Shown one piece after another: positions 24,676 to 35,568 of a DNA stretch of 64,000 nt; the stretch's first letter is position 1; the number at the start of each line of letters is the position of its first letter. The DNA comes from Verrucomicrobiota bacterium (GTDB lineage: Bacteria > Verrucomicrobiota > Verrucomicrobiia > Opitutales > Opitutaceae). The translations under genes and the position numbers were made by a program. The notes under the pieces were generated by a model. That model did not search any database, was not told the origin of the DNA, and worked only from the letters and a program-made list of their open reading frames with translations. Location: contig JAEYUW010000045.1 in NCBI GenBank assembly GCA_023432225.1, positions 248,001-312,000 on the forward strand, in the 5' to 3' direction.

Positions 24676-24999
24676 TCAGGCTTTCTTCACGAAGCAGGCT
24701 TTCAGGGCCAGCGCGATGCCGTCGATCTTGCAATCGATCTCGTGGTCGCCGTCGACGAGGCGGATATTCTTCGCTTTCGAGCCGGCCTTGAGCACTTGGG
24801 AGCCACCGAGCTTGAGGTCCTTGATCGTGATGATCGTGTCGCCTTCGACGAGGACGTTGCCGTTCGCGTCTTTCACCACACGGGCCGCCTCAGGCGCTTC
24901 CTCCTTGGGCCATTCATGGCCGCAGGTGGCGCACTCCCATTTATCAGGATGCTCCAGGACGTCTTCGAGGGTGCAGGCCGGGCAGGCAGGTTTCGACAT
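24676..24999 (-). CDS. phnA: PhnA/YjdM-family zinc-ribbon protein
   Basis: 107 residues. Two CxxC pairs near the N-terminus (CPACTLEDV and CATCGHEW) form a zinc ribbon. The conserved C-terminal domain is DANGNVLVEGDTIITIKDLKLGGSQVLKAGSKAKNIRLV ... IDCKIDGIALALKACFVKKA. This matches YjdM (PhnA), a common small cytoplasmic protein; despite the name it is not part of the C-P lyase and its role is uncertain. It lies 55 bases downstream of the beta-helix protein gene on the same strand. Confidence 0.92.
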   Translation of the reverse strand: MSKPACPACTLEDVLEHPDKWECATCGHEWPKEEAPEAARVVKDANGNVLVEGDTIITIKDLKLGGSQVLKAGSKAKNIRLVDGDHEIDCKIDGIALALKACFVKKA

Positions 25000-25054
25000 A
25001 AGCGGTCAAGCTGCCGCCCGGCGGTGGAGCGGGGCAAGTTTTTTCCTTGGGTCC

Positions 25055-26758
25055 TCAGTGTTCGTCGACGCGCGCCATCTTGGCGTCGATCACGGGATCG
25101 CCAACGCCGTTGATCACGTGGGCAATGCCGCTGCCGACCTGACGATTGAGGCGTAGAGTGACGAGGTGATGGAATTTTACTCCCGGCGCGGGCGGTGACT
25201 CGACGGCGTTGTCGAGGATGACGGGCGTCTGGTGAAACACCGCGTAGACGCCGACGCCCCACGCCTCGTGCGTGCGCACGTGATCGGCGACTTTGTAGGA
25301 GGCGAAACCGCGCGTCTTGCCGTTCATCCATGCGGCCTGGCTCGGTGGATCGTAGGGCAGTTCCGACTGGTAGAGATAGACGCGGCCACCGTCGGCGTTC
25401 CACACGGTCTGGTAATCCTGCGTGTGTTCGACGAACAGGCCGTAGGCGGTGACGTCGCGGCCGTTGACGATGAGGCCGTAGGCGTTGCGGTTTTTTTCCC
25501 AGCCGGCGCCGGGTCCGTGGTCGGCACGCCAGAGCCAGAGGTTGTCGAGAATCGTGTGATGGCTGTTCACTTCGACGAAGCAGCGCGTGCGACCGGCAAC
25601 CGTCGAGCCGGCGCGGGTGAACAAATCATGCAGCACGATCGGCTTTTCCGCGTGCGACGCCTTGCTCCCGGGTGCGCCCACTTGCAGGAGGAAGGGCGAC
25701 TCGTGTTCGCTCGCTTCGAGCAGCAGCCCGCAAGCGACGATGCCGTCGACGTCGGCCAAGCGCAGCACGGGCTGACCGGTCGCGGAGATCAGCGTCGGAA
25801 AACCCAACCCGAAGACGACCGTGTCGGCACGTTGAACGTCAATGGGCGCGGTGAGCGAATAGTTGCCCGGCGTGAAGAGCAGGTGCTTGCCGGCGACGAG
25901 AGCAGCGTTGAGCGTCTCGGCGGTGTCGCGCTCGGGACGCGCGATGTGGAACTCCTCGATGGGAATGGCGCGGCCGGGAGTTGGCCGGTTCGCGGTCCAC
26001 GTGATGCCTTGCGAATCGCGCGCGTAGTCGGGCACGAGGACGAAGAACGCGCCTTTCTCGTCGGTGAACAGATACGGTTTCTCCCGACTGATCGGCGTGT
26101 GATCGACGACGGTGTAAGCGGGATCGGGCCAGCGGCCCGCCGGCGCGTGGTCGACGCCGACGAAGACCATGTTCCAGCTGCTGCCGATCCACTCGCCCCA
26201 GCGGTCGTTGCGCGACAGCCATTGCTGCTGCGTGCCCGAGTCCACGCGTCCGTCGATGCGGCAATCGGCCATGAAACCGCCGCTGGCCCAGCCGCCGTCC
26301 CAGAGGTGGAGGTTGCCGCGCACGTGCACGCGGCGCAGCGCCGTGCCCTGCGAAACGGCCCAGACGTTGACGTTCCCTTCGACGGTTGGCGTGACCGAGA
26401 AATTTTCCGCGGAGCGCCAGAAGTTGATCGTGGCGTTGTGATTTTGCAGCCACGCCTTCGAGCGCACGGCGCCGGTGATGTGAACATCATCGGGCGAGCG
26501 ACCGAGGCCGGCTACGTGCGTGTAGTAGCCGACGCGCACGTCGGCCTGATAGGCGCCGGGGCGGAACAGCAGCGCGTAGCGACCAGGACCAAATTCACTG
26601 CGTTCCTGCTGCGCGTAAATCGCGTCGAGGCGCGCTTGGATGTCGGTCTCGCCGGGCGAGAAAATCACGACGTGCGGTCCGAAATCAGGCACGGCGACAA
26701 GTTGAGACGAGGCGAGCGGGGCGAAGCTCATAACCAGGGGAAACAGCAGCGATTTCAT
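25055..26758 (-). CDS. Large secreted right-handed beta-helix protein (putative polysaccharide-active)
   Basis: 567 residues. Signal peptide MKSLLFPLVMSFAPLASSQ. It begins VVIFSPGETDIQARLDAIYAQQ, with YALLFRPGAYQADVRVGYYTHVAGLG and VDHTPISREKPYLF later, and ADHGPGAGWEKNRNAYGLIVNG near the end. From memory this is a conserved family abundant in actinobacteria, often labelled coagulation factor 5/8-type or adenylyl cyclase-like. The turns and short strands suggest a right-handed beta-helix as in pectinases. No catalytic residues are established, so enzymatic activity is only inferred. Its place beside CE15 and GH28 genes supports polysaccharide binding or cleavage. Confidence 0.75.
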   Translation of the reverse strand: MKSLLFPLVMSFAPLASSQLVAVPDFGPHVVIFSPGETDIQARLDAIYAQQERSEFGPGRYALLFRPGAYQADVRVGYYTHVAGLGRSPDDVHITGAVRSKAWLQNHNATINFWRSAENFSVTPTVEGNVNVWAVSQGTALRRVHVRGNLHLWDGGWASGGFMADCRIDGRVDSGTQQQWLSRNDRWGEWIGSSWNMVFVGVDHAPAGRWPDPAYTVVDHTPISREKPYLFTDEKGAFFVLVPDYARDSQGITWTANRPTPGRAIPIEEFHIARPERDTAETLNAALVAGKHLLFTPGNYSLTAPIDVQRADTVVFGLGFPTLISATGQPVLRLADVDGIVACGLLLEASEHESPFLLQVGAPGSKASHAEKPIVLHDLFTRAGSTVAGRTRCFVEVNSHHTILDNLWLWRADHGPGAGWEKNRNAYGLIVNGRDVTAYGLFVEHTQDYQTVWNADGGRVYLYQSELPYDPPSQAAWMNGKTRGFASYKVADHVRTHEAWGVGVYAVFHQTPVILDNAVESPPAPGVKFHHLVTLRLNRQVGSGIAHVINGVGDPVIDAKMARVDEH

Positions 26759-26941
26759 TAACGAGAGAACCGCATTGTCGCGCGCGTGTGGGCGTGCTCG
26801 CAATCCGCGATCACTGACGCTGCGCTCCAGTCATGCAACAATCACCGCGGGCTCCGAGGAGGCCGCCTCGAATTTGGTGCACGCGACCGAAAAGAATTTG
26901 TCCCGCGTGCTCGAAGTGGTCGCCTCGCGCCGGGCAGAAGA

Positions 26942-29353
26942 TCAGTTCGCCCGGAGCGCGGTGAGCGGATCGACTTTCGTGGCTCGTCGCGCTGGTAGCC
27001 AGCAGGCAAGCCCGGCGACGACGAGAATCGTGAGCGACAAGCCGGCGTAGATGAGCGGATCGTGCGGTTGCACACCGAAGAGCGCCTGTTGCATGAGCCG
27101 CGTCACGCTGAGCGCCGCCGCCAGGCCGACGACGATACCGACGAGGGCGAGTCGCAAGCCTTGGTGCAGCACCATCGTCATGACGTTCTCGGGCGAGGCA
27201 CCGAGTGCCATTCGGATGCCGATCTCCGCCGTGCGCTGGGTCACGAGGTAGGCCATTACGCTGTAGACCCCGATGCTCGCGAGGAGCAGCGCCAGACCGG
27301 CGAAGCCGGCGAGGAGGAACATGGCTAGTTTTCGATTCGCCACGTTCTGGGCGATGAGCGCGGTGAGCGGCTGCGGATTGAGGAGCGGTAGATCGGGGTC
27401 GATGTCTTTCAGGGCGGCGCGCACGAGCGACGTCGCGCCGGCGGGGTCGCCTTCGGTGCGGATGAGCAAGCTGGTGAAGTTTTCCGGACGTTGGAGCGCA
27501 GGCAGAAAATAGTCGGGCTCGGGCGGGGTGTTCAGATTGGTCGAATGGACGTCGGCCACGACACCGACGATCTGTGAGGGCAGCTGGCCCATGCCGGTGA
27601 TCAACGTGCGGCCGAGCGGATCTTCATTGGGAAAATGTTTCTTCGCGAACGTCTCGTTGATGATGACCACGTGCGGCACCTTGCTGGAATCGCGCTCATC
27701 GAAATCGCGGCCCGCGCGCAAGGGGATGCCGAGCGTGGTGAAATAGCGCGGCGAGACGAGGTGGCGATTGGCGTTCGCACGCTCGCTCATCGGCGGCACG
27801 GGCCGGCCGGCCACTGCGACCGGGGCGGGCGTCTGGTTGCCGGTGAGCGGCACGCGGTCGGTCAGCGCCGCGGCTTTGACGCCCGGGAGCGTCTTCAGCT
27901 TTTCGTTCAGCTGCTCGTAGAAGGTCACGAGCTTCTCGCCGCGGTATTTTTGGGGCGATGGAGCGATCTGGGCGGTGAAAACGCCGGACGGCTCGAAGCC
28001 CGGGGCCACGCCTTGCAGACGGGCGAAACTGGTCAGCAGCAAGCCGGCGGCAATGAGCAACACGAGCGAGAGGGCGATCTCCGCGACGAGCAGGGTCGAA
28101 CGCAGCCGATTGCCGGCGCCGGAGGACCCGCGCGTGGCGTCTTTCAGCGCGTCGTTCACATCGACGTGCGCCGCCTGCAATGCCGGAAGCACACCCATGC
28201 CGACGCCCGTGACGAGCGCGATGGCGACGGCGAAGCCGAGGGCCAGCGGGTCGAGCGCGATCTCGTGAACGCGCGGGATGAGATTTTCGCCGAGCGAGAC
28301 GAGCGCTCCAATGCTCCACTGCGCGAGCAGCACGCCCAACCCGCCACCGATGAGCGCGACGAGGAGACTCTCGATGACGAGTTGGCGGACGACTTGCGTG
28401 CGGCGTGCGCCGAGCGCGAAACGCACCGCGATCTCTTTGCGGCGTCCGACGAAGCGCGCGAGCAGGAGGTTCGCGACATTCGCGCAGGCAATCAGCAAGA
28501 CGCAGCCCACCGCGCCGAACAGCAGGAGGTAGGTGCGACGTTGGTCGCCGACGGCATCTTCGAGCAGCGGCACCAGTTCGATGCGTGAGGGAGCATCCAC
28601 GTTCTTCGGGTTGGCGCCGCGGTAGCTGGCTGCGAGCACCTCCATGTTTTCCTGGGCTTGCGGCAGGGACGCGCCGGGTTTGAGCCGCGCGATGGCTTGG
28701 AAGAAGAATCCTCCGCCGTTGAGTTGTGCGGGGACAAGAAACGGCACTTCGGCGGGGCGCGGCACCCAGACTTGCTGCTGGTTGAAAGGGAAGGCGGACA
28801 TCGCGGGCGGGAGAACGCCGATGATCGTGTGCGGACGTCCGTCGAGGTTGAGCGATCGGCCGAGCACGGATGGGTCAGCGTTGAACTGCTGTTGCCAGAA
28901 GGCGTGGCTGAGCATCACGACCGGCTCGCCGCCGGGTCGGTCTTCGTCAGCGCTGAAGTTGCGACCGAGCAGCGGCTGCACGCCGAGCGTGGGGAGAAAG
29001 TTGGCGGTGATGTGTGTGCCGAATACCTGCTGCGGATCGCCCCGCCCGGTGATCGTGAACCCGTTGCCCACGCTGAACGCGAGATCGCTGAACACTTGCT
29101 GGCCGCCCTGCACGGCGAGGTAGCGCGGATAGGAGAAGCCGATGCGTGTGAAGTTCTGCTGCTCGTTGGTCGAACTGAGCCGCACGAGACGGTCGGGCTC
29201 GGGATAAGGGAGCGGGCGGAGCAGGACGGAGTTGATGACGCTGAACAGCGCGACGTTCGCGCCGATGCCGAGCGCGAGCGCGAGCACGGCGATAAACGTG
29301 AAGCCGGGGGATTTGGCGAGCTGGCGCCAGGCGTAGCGGAAGTCGGTCGTCAT
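26942..29353 (-). CDS. ADOP-type duplicated ABC permease (FtsX/MacB-like), copy 1
   Basis: 803 residues, twice the length of a MacB permease. The N-terminal half starts MTTDFRYAWRQLAKSPGFTFIAVLALALGIGANVALFSVINSVLLRPLPY, the ADOP hallmark. Order: TM1, periplasmic MacB_PCD domain (about 45-240), three FtsX helices (280-400), a connecting helix (about 430), a second periplasmic domain (about 455-660) and three final helices. It ends CWLPARRATKVDPLTALRAN. ADOP proteins (acidobacterial duplicated orphan permeases) probably couple ATP hydrolysis to substrate extrusion or envelope work. It is the last gene of a minus-strand cluster. Confidence 0.9.
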   Translation of the reverse strand: MTTDFRYAWRQLAKSPGFTFIAVLALALGIGANVALFSVINSVLLRPLPYPEPDRLVRLSSTNEQQNFTRIGFSYPRYLAVQGGQQVFSDLAFSVGNGFTITGRGDPQQVFGTHITANFLPTLGVQPLLGRNFSADEDRPGGEPVVMLSHAFWQQQFNADPSVLGRSLNLDGRPHTIIGVLPPAMSAFPFNQQQVWVPRPAEVPFLVPAQLNGGGFFFQAIARLKPGASLPQAQENMEVLAASYRGANPKNVDAPSRIELVPLLEDAVGDQRRTYLLLFGAVGCVLLIACANVANLLLARFVGRRKEIAVRFALGARRTQVVRQLVIESLLVALIGGGLGVLLAQWSIGALVSLGENLIPRVHEIALDPLALGFAVAIALVTGVGMGVLPALQAAHVDVNDALKDATRGSSGAGNRLRSTLLVAEIALSLVLLIAAGLLLTSFARLQGVAPGFEPSGVFTAQIAPSPQKYRGEKLVTFYEQLNEKLKTLPGVKAAALTDRVPLTGNQTPAPVAVAGRPVPPMSERANANRHLVSPRYFTTLGIPLRAGRDFDERDSSKVPHVVIINETFAKKHFPNEDPLGRTLITGMGQLPSQIVGVVADVHSTNLNTPPEPDYFLPALQRPENFTSLLIRTEGDPAGATSLVRAALKDIDPDLPLLNPQPLTALIAQNVANRKLAMFLLAGFAGLALLLASIGVYSVMAYLVTQRTAEIGIRMALGASPENVMTMVLHQGLRLALVGIVVGLAAALSVTRLMQQALFGVQPHDPLIYAGLSLTILVVAGLACWLPARRATKVDPLTALRAN

Positions 29354-29518
29354 GTCGTGTGTGTGTGGTCGAGCGCGGATTTCCCGAGTGTGGATCGGAA
29401 TTACCGGAGCAAACGCGCGTGCACTGCGTGGAGCGGAGCGCCGCGGCGAGCGTGGAAATTAGGGAGCGAGGTGCCGGAACGTCGATTCCCGAGGAAAATA
29501 GTCAGTGGGTGTGCAACG

Positions 29519-31945
29519 TCAGTCAGTTCGCAGCGCCTCCATCGGATCAATTTTTGCGGCGCGATGGGCTGGGACCCAGAGAGCGACGAAACCGACGAGG
29601 GCGATAACGGCTGCGACGACAACGTAGACGACCGGGTTGTTCATGATCGCGGTGCCGAACACGTCTTGCAGCGGACGCGTGAGCAAGAAGCCGCCCAGCA
29701 GACCGATGATCAGGCCGACGAGAATCTGGCGGCCGCCCTGCGTGAGCACGAGACTGAGCACTTGTCCGACAGTGGCGCCGAGTGCCATACGGACGCCGAA
29801 TTCGCGAGTGCGACGGCTGACGGCGAGCGAGGTGACGCCATAAACACCGATGGCACCGAGGAACAGGGTGATTCCCGCGAACACGGCCGACATCTGGCCG
29901 ATAATGATGAACCCGCGCGATGCTTGCTCGGTCACGCTCGTGAGCGTGCCGATGGAGTGGATCGGCTGGTTCGGGTCGAGACTGGCGATGGCCTTGCGGA
30001 TGGGCGTGATGAGCGCGAGCGGATCGCCCTTGGTGCGAATGAAGAGATCGAGCCAGCCCCAACCCATCTGGTCTTGCACGAGGTAGAAGCCGCCTTCGTC
30101 GACACCGGGCGGCTGGAAGACGCCCTGCATTTTCAGGTCGGGCACCACGCCGATGACGGTGATCCATTCACCTTCGGGCGTTTGGCCGGTCTGAAAACGA
30201 CGACCGATCGGGTCCTGATCGGGCCAAAACTTCCGCGCGAAGGATTCGTTGATGACTGCGGCGCGGTTCTTGAGCGATTGTTCGCGCGCATCAAAGAGGC
30301 GACCGCGCAGCGCGGAGACGCCGATGAGCTTGAAGTAGTCGCTCGAAACGACTTCGAGCCAGAGCGACGGGCGATCGTTGGCGTGGTTGAACACGACTCC
30401 TTCGGGCGCGACGGGTGTTGGCACACCACTGCCGACGAAGTTGCGACTCGTCACCGCGACGGCTTCGACACCGGGCTCGTTTTGAAGGCGCGTCATGAGT
30501 TCGCGGAAGAACTGCGCGCGCTTTTCGGTCGTCGGATAGACGAAATCGTGGATCTCGACGCGACCGGTGAGCAGACGGTCCGGCTCGTAACGAACATTGG
30601 CTTGGCGCGTCTCGTAAACCGTCCAGCCGAGCACGCAGGCCGCGACGAGGAGGGCGGACGAGAACGCGATCTGCGCGGTGACGAGCCAGCGCGCGAGGCG
30701 GCCGAGGCCCATGCCGGCGGCGGCGCGCGCGTCGTCCTTCAGCGCGGTGTTTACGTCGAGATTCGAGGCTTTCAACGCAGGCAGAATGCCCGCGAACGTG
30801 CCCGCGAGGAGCGTCAGTGCGACGGCGACGGCGACGACACGGTAATCCATCGTGAAGACGAACCAGTCGGGCGTGTAGGGCTGGTGTGCGATGTTGCGGT
30901 CGAGGTAGTCGACGCCGAACTGCGCCACAACCAAGCCGCCGATCGCGCCGAGTGCGGCGAGGAGCAGCGCTTCGCCGAGGAGTTGGCGGACGATCCGCCC
31001 GCGGGTCGCGCCGACGGCAGCGCGGACGGCGAGTTCGCGCGTGCGCTGGGCGGCGCGGCCGAGGAGCATGTTGGCGACGTTTACGCAGGCGAGACCGAGG
31101 ATGAAGACGGTCATCGCGAGCAGCAGATACAGGATGGGCTGTGTGCCGCCACCGGCGTAGGCGAAGGAGATTTTCTCCACGTCCATGCGATTGTAGCCCT
31201 GATTGGTCTCGGGCCATTGCTTCTCGAGCGAGGCGGCGATGCCGTCGAACTCGGCGCGCGCCTGCGCGAGCGTGACGTCGCGTTTGAGCCGGCCGATCAT
31301 TTCGGCGCGGTCGACGGGAGACGTGCGCGGGTCGTTGGGACCGGCGCAGAGATTGATCCAGAGGCGTTCGACGGCGGGGAAGCTAAAATGCGGCGGCATC
31401 ACGCCGATGATCGTGCCGGGGACGCCGTTGACCGTGAGCGGTTGACCGAGCACAGCCGGGCTCGCGGCGAATTCTTCCTGCCAGAGTTTGTGCGACAGAA
31501 CGATGAGCTGCGGCTTGCCCGGTTGATCTTCCTCGGCGCTGAACCAGCGGCCGAGCATCGGTTGCACACCGGTGAGATCGGGGACGTTATAGGTCGTGAT
31601 TCCGCCCGGGTGATGCGACGGGATGCGGCCCGCCGCGCTGAGATTCATGCCGATCGTGGTCGAACCGACAAAGGCGTCGAACGAGGTCTGGCGTTCGCGG
31701 AACGCGAGGAAGTCGCGATACGGCACCGTTTCCCAGCCGCCGCGATTCTGGCTGGGCGGGCTGAGGCGCCCGATATGCATGATGCGCTGGGCGTCGGGCG
31801 CGGGGATGCCGCGGAGCAGGATACCGTCGATCAGGCTAAACTGCGTGGCGACGAGCCCGATGCCGAGCGCGAGCGAAAGGGCCGCTGTCGCGCTGAAGGC
31901 GGGGCGTTGGAGGATTTGGCGAATCGCGAACCGCAGGCTTTGCAT
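29519..31945 (-). CDS. ADOP-type duplicated ABC permease, copy 2
   Basis: 808 residues. Begins MQSLRFAIRQILQRPAFSATAALSLALGIGLVATQFSLIDGILLRGIPA and ends ALWVPAHRAAKIDPMEALRTD. The two MacB_PCD periplasmic domains lie at about 50-250 and 460-660, and the two sets of three FtsX helices follow each. It diverges in sequence from its neighbour, so the cluster is old rather than a fresh tandem duplication. It lies 30 bases after the ATPase gene and 165 bases before permease copy 1. Confidence 0.9.
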   Translation of the reverse strand: MQSLRFAIRQILQRPAFSATAALSLALGIGLVATQFSLIDGILLRGIPAPDAQRIMHIGRLSPPSQNRGGWETVPYRDFLAFRERQTSFDAFVGSTTIGMNLSAAGRIPSHHPGGITTYNVPDLTGVQPMLGRWFSAEEDQPGKPQLIVLSHKLWQEEFAASPAVLGQPLTVNGVPGTIIGVMPPHFSFPAVERLWINLCAGPNDPRTSPVDRAEMIGRLKRDVTLAQARAEFDGIAASLEKQWPETNQGYNRMDVEKISFAYAGGGTQPILYLLLAMTVFILGLACVNVANMLLGRAAQRTRELAVRAAVGATRGRIVRQLLGEALLLAALGAIGGLVVAQFGVDYLDRNIAHQPYTPDWFVFTMDYRVVAVAVALTLLAGTFAGILPALKASNLDVNTALKDDARAAAGMGLGRLARWLVTAQIAFSSALLVAACVLGWTVYETRQANVRYEPDRLLTGRVEIHDFVYPTTEKRAQFFRELMTRLQNEPGVEAVAVTSRNFVGSGVPTPVAPEGVVFNHANDRPSLWLEVVSSDYFKLIGVSALRGRLFDAREQSLKNRAAVINESFARKFWPDQDPIGRRFQTGQTPEGEWITVIGVVPDLKMQGVFQPPGVDEGGFYLVQDQMGWGWLDLFIRTKGDPLALITPIRKAIASLDPNQPIHSIGTLTSVTEQASRGFIIIGQMSAVFAGITLFLGAIGVYGVTSLAVSRRTREFGVRMALGATVGQVLSLVLTQGGRQILVGLIIGLLGGFLLTRPLQDVFGTAIMNNPVVYVVVAAVIALVGFVALWVPAHRAAKIDPMEALRTD

Positions 31946-31975
31946 GGGATGGGGCTGCGGCCCGCGCGGGATCGT

Positions 31976-32641
<666 letters not shown>

Positions 32642-32683
32642 GAATGAGAGATTTGGAGAAAAGCCCGGTCGCGCCAAGCGCGC

Positions 32684-32998
32684 TTAAGAAATCAATTCGG
32701 GCGGTGGCGGCCAGGCCGGGCGCGGTTTGCTCGCCGGGCGCGAAGGCTTGGCAGAATCGCGCGACGGTGCGGCGGCGGGCGGTTGGGCCGGAGCGGAATT
32801 TGGGGACTCGTTAGGGGCGACGCTGTCGGGCGGCGGCGTCGGGCGATCCTCGGGATCGACGGGCTTGGCTTCCTGCTTGGTGCCGTCGCGGTGTGTGTCC
32901 GAGGTGTCAGATCGCGGTTCTGTCCACGCCACCGAGGTCGCGGCGGCCAAAGCGAGCAGCAGCGCGAAACGACGACGGACCGGAGTGGCATGTGACAT
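32684..32998 (-). CDS. Small secreted proline-rich protein in the ADOP cluster
   Basis: 104 residues from ATG 32998. Signal peptide VRRRFALLLALAAATSVAWT. The mature part is low complexity: charged in DTSDTHRDGTKQEAKPVDPEDR, then Pro/Ala-rich runs (PTPPPDSVAPNESPNSAP ... PAWPPPPELIS). No fold is expected. It starts 2 bases after the stop of permease copy 3 and is followed 42 bases later by the ATPase, so it is embedded in the cluster. Possibly an envelope-spanning linker or a substrate. I know of no family. Confidence 0.6.
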   Translation of the reverse strand: MSHATPVRRRFALLLALAAATSVAWTEPRSDTSDTHRDGTKQEAKPVDPEDRPTPPPDSVAPNESPNSAPAQPPAAAPSRDSAKPSRPASKPRPAWPPPPELIS

Positions 32999-33000
32999 GG

Positions 33001-35421
33001 TTAGTCCTGATGTAAGGCGGTGACGGGATCGATGCGCGCCGCGCGCCGGGCCGGCAGCCAGCAGGCGAGCGCGGCGATGATGGCCAGGGCCGCGCTGGCA
33101 CCGAGGAGCATGACCGGATCCCAGGCGCGGACTTGGTAAAGCTGACTTTCGAGCACGCGGCCGCCGGCGAGCGTGACGGCGAGACCGGCGGCGAGGCCCC
33201 ACGCGACCGGCTTCAAACCATCGCGCAGAGTCAGACGCACGATCTGTCCCGGCGAAGCGCCGAGGGCGGCGCGCACGCCGATTTCCGTCGTGCGCTGGGC
33301 GACCGTGTAGGCGACGACGCTGTAGATGCCGACGGCGGCGAGCACGAGTGCGAGCACGGCAAAGCCTCCGATCAAGCTGGCGAGCAGGCGCTGTTGGCCG
33401 ACGGATTGGAGGATCAGCGTTTCGAGGGTCGTGGGTTGATTGAGCGCGAGGCCGGGATCGATGCGGCGCAGCGTGGCGCGCGCGGTGCCGGCGAAGGCGG
33501 CGGCATCACCCTGCACGCTCACGACGAGTTGGAAGAACGGCGACACGCGTTGGCCGGTGCTACGATACATCGCGACGTCCGGCACCGAGGCGAGGGTCTC
33601 GGAGCGGATGTCGCCGACGATGCCAACGATCTCGGCGGGAATGCCGCCGTTGCCCGAACCGATGAGGAGGCGCTGACCCAGTGCATCGCGATCGGGAAAG
33701 AGTTTCTTCGCGGCGGATTGGCTGAGGACGACCACTTGCGGCCGGTCGTTCGTGTCCGCGTCGGTAAAGTCGCGGCCGGCAATCACGGGAATACCGAGCG
33801 CGGCGAAGAAGCCCGGCGTGACGGAGCGGAACGGCGCGAGCGGGCGATCCTTGAGTGGGGGCACGTCACCGTCGGCGCGGGCATACGGTGCGGTGGAGTT
33901 GTTGCCGCCGAGCGGAACTGCGCTGGTTGCGCTCGCGGCGACGACCCCGGGGGCCTGACGCAGTTCGGCGACGAAGCGGTTGATCAGGTCTGCTTGCGCG
34001 GTGACGTTCGGGTAGCGCGCGCCGCCGAGGTTGATGTTGGCCACGAAGACGCGCGACGGATCGAAGCCGAGAGGCTGCTTCTGGAGTTGGAGAAAACTGG
34101 CGACCAGCAGCGCGGCGCCGCTGAGGAGCACGAGAGAGAGACCAACTTGACCGGCCACGAGCCAGCGGCGCGAGCGGTTTTGGGCGCGACTGCCGGTGGT
34201 GCCGCGTGCGCCGTCGCGCAACACTTCCGCGACATCGGCTTTCGCGGCGTGCAGAGCGGGCAGGACGCCCGCCAACAGTCCGCTAACGAGCGCGATGAGC
34301 AGCGAGGCGAACAGCACCGGGGTGTTGAGTTCGAGCGCGATCGGGAACGGGAGATTTTGCGAAGCGATGCGGCTGAGCAGCGGCAGGACCCAGCTGACGA
34401 GCAATGCACCGAGCGCACCGGCGGCGGTGGCGACGACGAGACTTTCGATCAGGAAGCGGAAAATGATGCGCCCACGCGCGGCGCCGAGAGCGCTGCGGAC
34501 GGCGATTTCGCGCTGCCGTCCGGCGAAGCGAACGAGAAGCAGGTTGGCCACGTTGCTGCAGGCGAGGAGCAGGACGAAACCGACTGCGCCGAGCAACGTC
34601 AGGACTTGCGGGCGGAGCGGACCGACGAGGTTTTCGCGAAAATCGACGGCGTTGATCGACCACGTGGAGTCGGCCGCGTCGGGGCGATTGTGACGGTAAT
34701 TCTGCTCGATCAGCTTGAGATTTTGCGCGGCTTGCTCGGAGGTAACGCCGTCTTTCAGTCGAGCCACGACCGACAAGTAACTGATGCCGCGTTGAAGTTG
34801 CTCGCGCGACAGACCGGGAAGTTCAAACGGGTCGGGCAACCAGATGTCGCCGTCCCAGAATCCCGGCAACTTCGGCATGACGCCGATGATGGTGTAGTTG
34901 GCGCCGTCGATGGTCAGCGATTGGCCGATCGCATTGGGCGCGCCGCGGAAGCGTTGCTGCCAGAGCCGCTCACTGATGAGCATGACGGAGGATTTTTCTT
35001 CCTCGTCGGTTAGAAAATCGCGGCCGAGCAACGGCGTCGCGCCGAGTGCGGCGAAGAATCCGGCGCTCACGTGGGCGCCGGGAATCAACTCGGCACCTTC
35101 GGGGCCCATCACGGCGGCGTTGCCGTAATTGGCGACGCCGAGTGACTCGAACACGCGTTGCTCCGCGCGCAGGGCCATGAACTTCGGCACGGAAAAATTG
35201 GTCTGTTCGATGTTGCGCGACAGGTCCTGGCCGTAGAGGCGGAGCACTCGGTCCGGCTCACGGACACTGAAGCGCGTGAGCAGCGTGGCATCGATGATGG
35301 AGAAGATCGCGGTGTTCGCGCCAATGCCCAGCGCGAGCGTCGCGATCGCGATAGCGGCGAAGGCGGGCGTGCGGAGAAGAGAGCGAACAGACAGGCGCAG
35401 TTCCTGGAGCAGAACTTCCAT
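33001..35421 (-). CDS. ADOP-type duplicated ABC permease, copy 3
   Basis: 806 residues. Begins MEVLLQELRLSVRSLLRTPAFAAIAIATLALGIGANTAIFSIIDATLL and ends CWLPARRAARIDPVTALHQD. Same layout as the other copies: TM1, periplasmic domain, three FtsX helices, linker helix, second periplasmic domain, three helices. It is the first gene of the minus-strand cluster, 147 bases after the Rsm22-like gene. The next gene starts only 2 bases after its stop. Confidence 0.9.
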   Translation of the reverse strand: MEVLLQELRLSVRSLLRTPAFAAIAIATLALGIGANTAIFSIIDATLLTRFSVREPDRVLRLYGQDLSRNIEQTNFSVPKFMALRAEQRVFESLGVANYGNAAVMGPEGAELIPGAHVSAGFFAALGATPLLGRDFLTDEEEKSSVMLISERLWQQRFRGAPNAIGQSLTIDGANYTIIGVMPKLPGFWDGDIWLPDPFELPGLSREQLQRGISYLSVVARLKDGVTSEQAAQNLKLIEQNYRHNRPDAADSTWSINAVDFRENLVGPLRPQVLTLLGAVGFVLLLACSNVANLLLVRFAGRQREIAVRSALGAARGRIIFRFLIESLVVATAAGALGALLVSWVLPLLSRIASQNLPFPIALELNTPVLFASLLIALVSGLLAGVLPALHAAKADVAEVLRDGARGTTGSRAQNRSRRWLVAGQVGLSLVLLSGAALLVASFLQLQKQPLGFDPSRVFVANINLGGARYPNVTAQADLINRFVAELRQAPGVVAASATSAVPLGGNNSTAPYARADGDVPPLKDRPLAPFRSVTPGFFAALGIPVIAGRDFTDADTNDRPQVVVLSQSAAKKLFPDRDALGQRLLIGSGNGGIPAEIVGIVGDIRSETLASVPDVAMYRSTGQRVSPFFQLVVSVQGDAAAFAGTARATLRRIDPGLALNQPTTLETLILQSVGQQRLLASLIGGFAVLALVLAAVGIYSVVAYTVAQRTTEIGVRAALGASPGQIVRLTLRDGLKPVAWGLAAGLAVTLAGGRVLESQLYQVRAWDPVMLLGASAALAIIAALACWLPARRAARIDPVTALHQD

Positions 35422-35568
35422 GGGTGCCCGGCTCTTTGCACGGTCTGTGCCACGGAGCGGCTGCCGCGCGACCGTTTGCCCGAGAATGATTTAGGCACGT
35501 CGTGATCTGGCGGATCACTCGCGCGGGCGTCGGAAACGAAATTCGGACGTCCCAAACTCGGGACGAAT

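Noticed and set aside
33133..35013. Plus-strand frame opposite ADOP copy 3
   Set aside because: Same cause: complementary strand of a conserved coding frame.
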